Assembly (NCBI GenBank): GCA_023386865.1
Contig: JAEWIV010000199.1
Span: 1 to 14,406, forward strand
DNA length: 14,406 bases
Reading direction: 5' to 3'
From: Pseudomonadota bacterium
Lineage (GTDB): Bacteria; Pseudomonadota; Alphaproteobacteria; Reyranellales; Reyranellaceae
Of the stretch, positions 6,634-13,042 are shown piece after piece. The notes below the pieces were generated by a model, which was not told the origin of the DNA, ran no database searches, and saw nothing but the letters and a program-made list of their open reading frames with translations. Both the position numbers and the translations under genes were made by a program. Position 1 is the first letter of the stretch. The number at the start of each line of letters is the position of its first letter.

Positions 6634-7122
6634 TCAGCTCCGCTCGTTCGGGAGGGCCGCGGCCACGGCGGCAATGGCGTCGACGATCTTGCGATATCCG
6701 GTGCAGCGGCAGAGCGTTCCGCAAATCGCCTCGCGAATCTCATCGCGCGACGGCACTCTTCCCGGATTCTCGTCGAGGTAGGATTTCGCCGACAGGATCA
6801 TGCCTGGAATGCAGTAGCCGCACTGAACGGCCCCGTGTTCCATGAACGCCTGCTGCAGCGGATGCAGGGCCTCGGGTCCGCCCAGGCCCTCGATCGTGGT
6901 GATCTCCCGGCCCGCGGCCTGCATCACGAGGAGGATGCAGGAATTGACGGCCTTGCCATCCATCAGGACCGTGCAGACGCCGCACTCGGCCTCGAGGCAA
7001 TTCTCTTTGGTGCCCATCAGTCCGATTTCCCGGCGCAGCACATGGAGCAACGTCCAATGCGGCTCGACGGACAGCGCATGGCGCTGGCCATTGACCGTCA
7101 ACTCGATCGTCGTCCGGCTCAT
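6634..7122 (-). CDS. Molybdenum hydroxylase small subunit, two [2Fe-2S] clusters
   Basis: A 162-residue iron-sulfur subunit that passes electrons from the molybdenum centre to FAD. The N-terminal plant-ferredoxin-type cluster has the pattern C42-x4-C47-x2-C50...C62 (NCLEAECGVC, then SC). The C-terminal helical domain has QCGYCIPGM (C101, C104) and LCRCTGY (C138, C140). All eight ligand cysteines are present, so both clusters should assemble. There is no signal peptide. Start ATG 7122 overlaps the FAD-subunit stop as ATGA, which implies translational coupling, and the protein then begins MSRTTIELTVNGQ as expected. Only 2 nt separate its stop from the large subunit start. Confidence 0.95.
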   Translation of the reverse strand: MSRTTIELTVNGQRHALSVEPHWTLLHVLRREIGLMGTKENCLEAECGVCTVLMDGKAVNSCILLVMQAAGREITTIEGLGGPEALHPLQQAFMEHGAVQCGYCIPGMILSAKSYLDENPGRVPSRDEIREAICGTLCRCTGYRKIVDAIAAVAAALPNERS

Positions 7123-7994
7123 CTCGCTGTCCCTCCGATACGCTCGGCGCACAGGGCCAGGGCCTTGGCCGACATCCGGGCGACCAGGAGCCGCCGGTAC
7201 TCGGCGGAGGCACGAACGTCGTCGATGGGCGCCGCCATCTCGGCGGCAATCCGGCCGGCCTTGTCGAGCGCCTCGCCCGTCACCGTGTTTCCAATCAGGA
7301 ACTGCTCGGCCGCCGTCGCCCTGAATGCGGCGGGCGCGGCGGCGCCGACGGCCAGCCGAACGGCCTTGCATGTGGCGCGATCGGCTTCGAGGGTCAGGGC
7401 AACGGCGACGCAAACCACGGAGATTTCCATCGCCCTGCGACGACCGGCCTTGAGGAAGACGGTGGCGCTCTGCGACGGCAGGCGGGCAAACTCGACATGC
7501 GTCAGCAGCTCGTCCGGCGCTCGCGCCGTGCCCCCCGGCCCCGAGATGAACCGGCCGATCGGGAGGCTTCGCGTTCCCGCCGCGCCGCGCAGCGCCACGC
7601 TGGCGTCGAGGGCGTGCAGCACGGGCACCAGGTCCGCCGCGGGCGACGCGTTGACGATGTTTCCGCCGATGGTCGCGACGTTCCTGACCTGATGGCCGCC
7701 GACCACGCTCGCCGCCTGCGGCAGCGCCAGATAGACGTCGGCGAAGGCCGGATGCCGCTCGATCGCCTTGTGGGTGGCCAACGCGCCGATCACGAAGCGA
7801 TCGGGTTCTTCGAGGATGGTCGCCAATTCCTGGAGGCGCGAGATGTCTATGAGATGGCGGACGTCGATGCGGCCCCTGCTCATCTGGATGACGACGTCGG
7901 TGCCGCCGGCGAGAAAGCGGGCATTGCCGCCCAACCGGCCGGCCTCGGCAACGGCCTCGTCGATCGAGGCCGGACGATGGAGTTCCAGGCTCAT
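7119..7994 (-). CDS. Molybdenum hydroxylase medium subunit, FAD-binding (CoxM type)
   Basis: A 291-residue FAD subunit of the xanthine dehydrogenase/CODH medium-chain family, close to the usual 270-300. The PCMH-type FAD-binding domain shows AGGTD (29-33), where the pyrophosphate binds, and VATIGGNIVNASPAAD from about residue 106 with the TIGGN motif (108-112). The CO-dehydrogenase flavoprotein C-terminal domain follows (about 180-285). It takes electrons from the 2Fe-2S subunit and passes them to an acceptor not identifiable here. The start ATG 7994 shares one base with the stop of the upstream LLM oxidoreductase (TGATG), and its stop overlaps the next start (ATGA). These arrangements argue for one polycistronic mRNA. 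Confidence 0.94.
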   Translation of the reverse strand: MSLELHRPASIDEAVAEAGRLGGNARFLAGGTDVVIQMSRGRIDVRHLIDISRLQELATILEEPDRFVIGALATHKAIERHPAFADVYLALPQAASVVGGHQVRNVATIGGNIVNASPAADLVPVLHALDASVALRGAAGTRSLPIGRFISGPGGTARAPDELLTHVEFARLPSQSATVFLKAGRRRAMEISVVCVAVALTLEADRATCKAVRLAVGAAAPAAFRATAAEQFLIGNTVTGEALDKAGRIAAEMAAPIDDVRASAEYRRLLVARMSAKALALCAERIGGTAR

Positions 7995-9031
7995 CACCCC
8001 GCCTTCAGCATGGCCTGCGCCTTCGGCCACACCTCGGAACCGAACTTCACGATCGTGTCCTCGATCGTGCCGCCCTCGGGCGCAAACGGCATGATGATGA
8101 ACGAATCGACCCCGGCCCTGCCGAGCTCGACCACCCGCTGCGCCACCTCGTCGGTGTTGCCCGCAAGCATGAAGGAGTTCACGTGACGGTCGGTGATCAT
8201 CGGCAGCAGATGCAGGTAGGGTTTCACCCCGTCGGCATACGCCGCACCCGCCACCGAGGCGACCACGTCGGCCGGCAAGGAGAGGCTCTGCTCGGCATTC
8301 GTCCGGAACTGCAGCCGGTTCGCCCCCAGCATGCGCGCCACGGTGGGCCGCAGCGTGTCGCGCGCCACCTTACCGTCGCTCGCGATACAGGTGTTCAGGC
8401 GCGCCACCAGCTTGACGGACCTGGGATCGCGCCCCTCCTTCGACGCGCCCTCGTCCAGGACCTTGCGGAAGGCCTTGACCTCGAGCGGGTTGCCGCAAGC
8501 CTCCATGATCGCCCCGTCGGCGACGGCCCCGGCCGTTCTCTGGCCGAGCGGGCCGTTGCTGGCGACGTAGACCGGGATCGAGCTGCGGACCGGCGTGAAG
8601 CTCAGCCTGCCCTCCTTGAACTTGATCACCTGCCCCTCGTAGGTGACCTGCCCGCCACGCAGGAGAAGGCGAACCAGCTCGACCGTCTCGCGGATGGCCC
8701 GGGCCGGCTTCAGCCGCTCGACGCCCATCTCGGCGAACCCGGAAATACCCGCGCCCACGCCGAGCACGGCGCGCCCGCCCGACAGCTCGTCCAGCGTGGC
8801 GATCGCCATCGCCGTAAGCGCCGGATGACGCGCATACGGATCGGTCACGCAGGGACCGAGCCTGATCCGCCGGGTGTTGAGGGCGAAGCTGGTCAGACAG
8901 GAGTAGACCTCCCGGTAGAAGCGTTCGTCGGCAAGCCAGGCGATGTCGTAGCCGTTGTCCTCGGCGAGCCGCACGCGCTTCAGCATCGTGTCCATCGGCG
9001 CGTTGCCGAGAATCAGCAAATCGATCGTCAT
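7994..9031 (-). CDS. LLM-class flavin-dependent oxidoreductase (luciferase-like)
   Basis: A 345-residue TIM-barrel protein of the bacterial luciferase-like monooxygenase / F420-dependent methylene-tetrahydromethanopterin reductase superfamily. Diagnostic segments are AWLADERFYRE (31-41), TDPYARHPALTAMAIATLDE (63-82), then LSGGRAVLGVGAG (83-95), and the usual '(P/T)VYVASNGP..QRTAGAVADG' strand-loop in the middle. The C-terminus GRAGVDSFIIMPF is the typical last barrel strand. Such enzymes use FMN or F420; which one cannot be told here. It probably oxidises or reduces an intermediate of the pathway. Start ATG 9031 has GGGGAG about 8 nt upstream. It lies 30 nt after the REDY-like gene and overlaps the FAD-subunit gene by 1 nt. 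Confidence 0.92.
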   Translation of the reverse strand: MTIDLLILGNAPMDTMLKRVRLAEDNGYDIAWLADERFYREVYSCLTSFALNTRRIRLGPCVTDPYARHPALTAMAIATLDELSGGRAVLGVGAGISGFAEMGVERLKPARAIRETVELVRLLLRGGQVTYEGQVIKFKEGRLSFTPVRSSIPVYVASNGPLGQRTAGAVADGAIMEACGNPLEVKAFRKVLDEGASKEGRDPRSVKLVARLNTCIASDGKVARDTLRPTVARMLGANRLQFRTNAEQSLSLPADVVASVAGAAYADGVKPYLHLLPMITDRHVNSFMLAGNTDEVAQRVVELGRAGVDSFIIMPFAPEGGTIEDTIVKFGSEVWPKAQAMLKAG

Positions 9032-9061
9032 GACTGTTCTCCCCGGGTCCGGTCGGCGCCT

Positions 9062-9382
9062 CTAGACAATCTCGTCCGATGCAAAATAGATGTTCTTCGA
9101 GCGGTCGAGGAAGCGGCCATAGAGTTCCTCGCGCAACGCCACGCCCGCCGGTGAGGCGAGATCCCGGTCGTGCTGCTCGAGGCTCTTGACCTCGATCCGC
9201 TCGATGTACTGCCAGCCGGCATCGTCGGCGCCCGCGATCGGTTTGCGTATCCGGTGAACCTTGTAGCTCACGTAGTTGGGCAGAGTTCGGACCAGCTCGT
9301 AGTCGCGTTCCCTCACCCATTTCTCGTAGTCCTCCGGCTTGACGCCGGCTTTGAGCGTGCTGATCAGGAACCTGACGGGCAT
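9062..9382 (-). CDS. REDY-like (HapK-type) small protein
   Basis: A 106-residue protein. It carries the signature KWVRERDYELVRTLPNYVSY (21-40) and a following VHRI, which matches the REDY-like/HapK family named after its R-E-x-D-Y sequence. Family members are predicted to be dimeric ferredoxin-like alpha/beta barrels. HapK was named from a Hahella prodigiosin-type gene cluster; the biochemical role is unsettled. A small ligand-binding or catalytic role on a pathway intermediate is plausible but inferred. Start ATG 9382 has GGGAGAG upstream at a slightly long spacing. The gene sits 14 nt after the hydantoinase-family gene and 30 nt before the LLM oxidoreductase. It ends with TAG (9064-9062). 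Confidence 0.78.
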   Translation of the reverse strand: MPVRFLISTLKAGVKPEDYEKWVRERDYELVRTLPNYVSYKVHRIRKPIAGADDAGWQYIERIEVKSLEQHDRDLASPAGVALREELYGRFLDRSKNIYFASDEIV

Positions 9383-9396
9383 CGGCTACTCTCCCT

Positions 9397-10932
9397 TCAA
9401 CTCACCCGGATGTCGCCAACGACCTTGGCGCGGATACGCAGCGCGTTTCCGGGCAGGTAGGCGATCGGAATGTCCTCGGCCTCGACCAGCGCCAGCTTGT
9501 CGGCGGCCGCTCCGGCATCGACCGCCCGCGCCTCCGCCAACCTGCGCGCCGCCGCAAGAGCCTCGTGACGCGAAAGGCCCTGGAAAATCTGGTCGACCTC
9601 GCCGCTGACCTGGGCGATGGCCGCGCCAACCGCGTTGGCGCACCCGCCATGCTCGACCCTGACGACGCGCGCGACGCCCTTCAGCTCATCGGGCACCAGG
9701 AACGCGCCGCCGCCGACGGCGATCAGCACGACGTCGCCGGCGTCACTCTTCATGCGGTCGACGTATTCCTCCACCATGTCCTTCGCGCGCTGCAGAACGG
9801 CCTCGATCTGGCGGCGCCCGATGTGGGCAACCTTGCCGCGATCGCCGATGTCGAGCATGCCCGCCGCAACCGCGATGTCGGTGGTGGTCAGCTGGTTGCC
9901 GCCGAACACCAAGGCGTCGGAGGTCAGCCGGTACCCGACGCTCACCGGACCGATGCGGTTGTTGGCGAGATCGACGTGGCTGCCGCCACCGAGGCCGATC
10001 GATATGAGATCCGGCATCCTGAACAGGGTCCGCACGCCGCCGACATGGACGAACGAGTTCGCCTCGCGCGGAAAGCCGGCCCGCAGATGCCCGAAGTCGG
10101 CGGTCGTGCCGCCGACATCGACGACAACCGCATCCGTAATGCCCGACAAATACGCCGCCCCACGCATCGAGTTGGTCGGGCCGGACGCGAAGCTGAACAC
10201 CGGATAGGCAATGGCGCGCGCCGCCTCGGCGACGGTGCCGTCGTTCTGGGTCACGAAGAGGGGCGCGGCGATGCCCAGCTCCAGCTTCGCCGCTTCGTAG
10301 GCGCTGACGGCGTCCCGCGCCAGGTCGATCAGCGATGCGTTCAGGATCGCGGCGTTCTCGCGTTCGAGCAGGCCGATGCCGCCCAGCATGTGCGAGCAGG
10401 TCACGGAAACATCCGGACACTCCTCGCCGATCACGGCGGCGACCGTGGTCTCGTCCGACGGATCGAGCGGCGAGAACATCGACGAGACGGCCACGTGCCT
10501 GATGCCCAGGGCCTTGATCTCCCGCGCCGCGCGTCGGACGCCTTCGACGTCGAGCGGAACGAAGCGGCGGCCGTCATAGTCGTGGCCGCCTTCGATCATC
10601 CACGCTCCGCCATTGACGACCCGGGCGAGGTCGGCCGGCCAGCCGCTGAACGGCGGCAGGGACGCGGTGGCCGGCAGGGCCACGCGGATGGCGGCGACTT
10701 TCGCCAGCTGCCTGCGCTGGACGACGGCGTTGATGAAATGGGTCGTGCCGACCATGACGGCGTCGACGTCGCTGCCCAGCCCGCCATCGGCGGCAAGCCG
10801 CTTCATCGCCTCGACGATGCCGCCTGTAACGTCCTCCGTCGTCGGCGACTTGACGCTCCTCAGGACCTTGCCGTCGCCGACGAGGACCGCGTCGGTGTTG
10901 GTTCCACCGACATCGATGCCGACGCGCTTCAC
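9397..10932 (-). CDS. Hydantoinase/oxoprolinase-family protein (short HyuA-like, ATPase fold)
   Basis: A 511-residue protein of the hydantoinase A / 5-oxoprolinase family. These proteins use an actin-like (ASKHA) fold to bind and hydrolyse ATP and usually open cyclic amides such as hydantoins or 5-oxoproline. Visible motifs are GIDVGGTNTDAVL (5-17, first phosphate loop), VGTTHFINAVVQRR (61-74), SGPTNSMRGA (250-259), VDVGGTTADFG (271-281, second phosphate loop) and IGLGGGSHVDL (312-322). It is shorter than classical HyuA (about 690 residues) and lacks an obvious C-terminal HyuA_C region, as in versions I associate with DUF917 partners. The start is GTG at 10932, inside a GTGA overlap with the DUF917 stop; the frame is open far upstream, but the VGIDVGG beginning and the overlap fix this start. 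No HyuB partner is visible, so strict hydantoinase activity is unproven. Confidence 0.9.
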   Translation of the reverse strand: MKRVGIDVGGTNTDAVLVGDGKVLRSVKSPTTEDVTGGIVEAMKRLAADGGLGSDVDAVMVGTTHFINAVVQRRQLAKVAAIRVALPATASLPPFSGWPADLARVVNGGAWMIEGGHDYDGRRFVPLDVEGVRRAAREIKALGIRHVAVSSMFSPLDPSDETTVAAVIGEECPDVSVTCSHMLGGIGLLERENAAILNASLIDLARDAVSAYEAAKLELGIAAPLFVTQNDGTVAEAARAIAYPVFSFASGPTNSMRGAAYLSGITDAVVVDVGGTTADFGHLRAGFPREANSFVHVGGVRTLFRMPDLISIGLGGGSHVDLANNRIGPVSVGYRLTSDALVFGGNQLTTTDIAVAAGMLDIGDRGKVAHIGRRQIEAVLQRAKDMVEEYVDRMKSDAGDVVLIAVGGGAFLVPDELKGVARVVRVEHGGCANAVGAAIAQVSGEVDQIFQGLSRHEALAAARRLAEARAVDAGAAADKLALVEAEDIPIAYLPGNALRIRAKVVGDIRVS

Positions 10933-12023
10933 GACGCGAACACCGACTTGAAGTCGATGTCGTAGCCGAACGCGCGCGGACCGACGAACTCCAGGCCGCG
11001 CGGCGACAGGAACACCTCGGGGGCCGGCAGGGCGATGACCGTGACGCGCTGGCCGTAACGGATGGTCTCCGTTCCCACCGCCTCTCCCGACTCGCTGTCG
11101 AGGACGGAGATCAACTCCGGCGTGGTGACGATCGCCTCGCCGTCCCGCCAGACCACCGTCCATTCGTTCTGGAACTCGATGTCGACGGCCGCGTCACGAT
11201 ACTCGCCCAGGCCGGCGACCGAGGTCCTGCCGCGCAGGAACCCTTCGGTGGTCCTGCGTTCCACCTCCACGATCTTTCCCGCGAACAGGCGCTTGCCGCC
11301 GACCGACCCGAGGATCGCCTCGATCGGGTCGCGGTGCTCCTTGTTGGCGCGGGCGACCGCATGACCGAGCTCTATGGCCTTGGTCGTCGTCCCGAGGATG
11401 CCCCACTTCCTGATGTCGGCGCCGCTGCGTGGGGCCTTGCAGGTGGCGGCGAGCGAACCAAATTCGACGCAGACCTTGCGGCTCGCTCTCTCCATCCACT
11501 TCCACGTCGGCGTCCTGGAGACGATCACTTCGGAGCCGCGCGGATCGATCGACGTCAGCGGATACGAGGGCAGGCCGCCCACGGCGAAGCTCGTCATCTG
11601 GGCCTCCGGAAAGGCCCGGCCCATGGCATCGGCATCGACGACGGGGATGCCGAGAATGGCCGCGGCGAGCAGGGGCTGCATGCCGTTGCCGCCGCCGATC
11701 TCCACCGCCATCACGGCCCTGAACCTGCGGCCAAGGTGCTCCTCCATGGCCTGGACCGCGCGGGCGATGAGTTCCGCGTCGACCATGCGCTCCAGGATCA
11801 CGAGCGGTGCGCCCATCACCGAGACGACCGCGATCAGGTCGCCATCCTCGAGCTCGGACGGGTCGACGAGATCGACCCGCGTGCCCTGCTCGTAAAGGCG
11901 GCGAATGTTGAGGAGCGCGTGGTGGGGACTGCCGCCGCCCCCTGTCCCGAGAATCCATGCGCCGACCGCCATGGCTTCGATATCGTCGGCGTCGAGCCGT
12001 CTCATGCGCGGCTCACTCTGCAT
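10929..12023 (-). CDS. DUF917 / S-methyl-thiohydantoin desulfurase-family protein
   Basis: A 364-residue protein of the former DUF917 family. It shows ILGTGGGGSPHHALLNI (24-40), VEIGGGNGMQPLLAAA (107-122) and DADAMGRAFPE (130-140), all characteristic of this family. Members are often found next to hydantoinase genes. The Pfam domain has been renamed S-methyl thiohydantoin desulfurase after work on ergothioneine-type catabolism; I cite that from memory. It probably acts in the cytoplasm on a (thio)hydantoin-like ring, together with the hydantoinase-family protein whose start it overlaps (GTGA). Start ATG 12023 gives the longest product, but ATG 12005 (beginning MRRLDADDIEAM) fits the usual family N-terminus. 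Neither has a strong Shine-Dalgarno. It lies 52 nt after the IclR gene. Confidence 0.88.
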   Translation of the reverse strand: MQSEPRMRRLDADDIEAMAVGAWILGTGGGGSPHHALLNIRRLYEQGTRVDLVDPSELEDGDLIAVVSVMGAPLVILERMVDAELIARAVQAMEEHLGRRFRAVMAVEIGGGNGMQPLLAAAILGIPVVDADAMGRAFPEAQMTSFAVGGLPSYPLTSIDPRGSEVIVSRTPTWKWMERASRKVCVEFGSLAATCKAPRSGADIRKWGILGTTTKAIELGHAVARANKEHRDPIEAILGSVGGKRLFAGKIVEVERRTTEGFLRGRTSVAGLGEYRDAAVDIEFQNEWTVVWRDGEAIVTTPELISVLDSESGEAVGTETIRYGQRVTVIALPAPEVFLSPRGLEFVGPRAFGYDIDFKSVFAS

Positions 12024-12075
12024 GACGTCATTGCGCGGCGCCCCTCGGCGAAAACGATTTCATCATCAAGTCCCC

Positions 12076-12921
12076 TCAGGCGGCCGCCGATCCGCCGGAT
12101 AGCCTGACGAATTCGAGCTGGCTGTGAAAACTATCGTCGAACTTGGCGCCGACCTGGCGGGCTGCCGCCACCAGGAGAGTCACGATGCGATTCCTCTCCG
12201 ACTGCGACGTCGTCGACGACGGGAACGAAATGCACATGCTGAGACGTTCGCCGGCCTCGCCGTCGACAACGGCGGTCGAAATCGAGCCGACACCCGGGAT
12301 GGCCTCGTCGCTTGCCTCGGCCCAGCCGCGTATCCGGACCTCGGCCAGAAGGGCCATCAACGCGTCGATCGACTGGGGCGCATTCGCCGACGGCGGCACG
12401 AGGTTCTCGGCGCAGAGCGCCTGCGCATCGGCATCCTTCAGCCGGGCAAGCAGGGCCCGCCCCGTCGAGGTGGCAAAAGCAGGCGCTCGCTGGCCAAGCG
12501 GGGTGAACACTCTGAGGGCGTGGCTGCCCTGATGCGCCCGGATGACCAGAACGTCCGAGCCATCGAGGATCGAGATGTATCCGGTATGGCCGGTGGCGCG
12601 GCACACCGCGCTCAGGGCCTCGTCGGCGGCGCCGATCAGCGATGAATTCAGCCGGTAGAGGCGCGCGACCTCGAACAGGAGATTGCCCACCTTGTATTTC
12701 GCCGAGCCCTCGACCCGCGCCAGCAGGCCTTCCCGCAGCATCGCCTTCAGCAGGCGCGACGACGAGCTCTTGGGCATGCCCAAAAGCTGCGAAACGGTGG
12801 TGACGCTCACGTCCAATCGTTCTGGCGAAAAGAGGCGCAAGACGGCCGACGCGTTGGACAATGTGCTCAAGGTTGGACCAAAAGTTCCATTTTTTGAGAC
12901 CGTAGTTGACACTAATAGCAC
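12076..12921 (-). CDS. IclR-family transcriptional regulator
   Basis: A protein of up to 281 residues with an N-terminal winged helix-turn-helix (about 18-78; recognition region TVSQLLGMPKSSSSRLLKAM). An IclR effector-binding domain (about 90-270) follows, with TGHTGYISILDGSDVLVI, then FATSTGRALLA and GWAEASDEAIPGVGSISTAV. IclR proteins bind small aromatic or carboxylic ligands and commonly control an adjacent catabolic operon. Here it is the first gene on the operon strand and faces the solute-binding protein gene. The start is uncertain: GTG 12921 gives the longest form but has no SD; GTG 12912 and TTG 12870 are in-frame alternatives. The TTG would put a palindrome at 12874-12889 just ahead of the coding region. 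The winged helix is intact with any of these starts. Confidence 0.92.
   Translation of the reverse strand: MLLVSTTVSKNGTFGPTLSTLSNASAVLRLFSPERLDVSVTTVSQLLGMPKSSSSRLLKAMLREGLLARVEGSAKYKVGNLLFEVARLYRLNSSLIGAADEALSAVCRATGHTGYISILDGSDVLVIRAHQGSHALRVFTPLGQRAPAFATSTGRALLARLKDADAQALCAENLVPPSANAPQSIDALMALLAEVRIRGWAEASDEAIPGVGSISTAVVDGEAGERLSMCISFPSSTTSQSERNRIVTLLVAAARQVGAKFDDSFHSQLEFVRLSGGSAAA
12874..12889. promoter_or_regulatory. Candidate IclR-type operator palindrome
   Basis: TGGACCAAAAGTTCCA is an imperfect 16-bp palindrome with TGGA/TCCA ends. IclR-family sites are often short TGGAA(N)TTCCA-like palindromes, so this is a plausible autoregulatory site. It lies within the first codons of the longest IclR reading frame, or just upstream if translation begins at the TTG at 12870. 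No second copy was found elsewhere in the window. Confidence 0.35.
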
Positions 12922-12935
12922 AACTGGCTCAAAAT
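12904..12935 (+). promoter_or_regulatory. Candidate divergent promoter for the solute-binding protein gene
   Basis: TTGACA at 12906-12911 matches a sigma-70 -35 box exactly. CAAAAT at 12930-12935, 18 nt later, is a weak -10 match (4 of 6). An inverted repeat AGTTG (12904-12908) / CAACT (12921-12925) overlaps the -35 element and could be a regulator site. It points toward the gene at 13043, about 100 nt away. On the opposite strand a TATTAG (12918-12913) could serve the IclR gene, without a clear -35 box. Confidence 0.35.
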
Positions 12936-13042
12936 TCGCACGTTAAAAACTTGCCTTTCGGGACACCGCACAAAAATCCGGTTAGCTGCAGGCGCACGTC
13001 CGAGGGCGCTGCGTTCTGGCCGCTTCATGGGGGGAGAACTGC

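Noticed and set aside
4523..6781. Plus-strand open frame of about 752 codons across the molybdenum hydroxylase genes
   Set aside because: It is antisense to the large subunit, whose motifs are unambiguous. The product is Arg/Asp/Gly-rich without domains.
4358..7994. Aerobic CO dehydrogenase (coxMSL)
   Set aside because: The gene order and families match, but the large subunit lacks the Cys-containing VAYRCSFR active-site loop required for CO oxidation.
9565..10965. Plus-strand open frame of 466 codons opposite the HyuA-like gene
   Set aside because: Antisense shadow. The minus-strand frame carries the phosphate-binding loops of the family.
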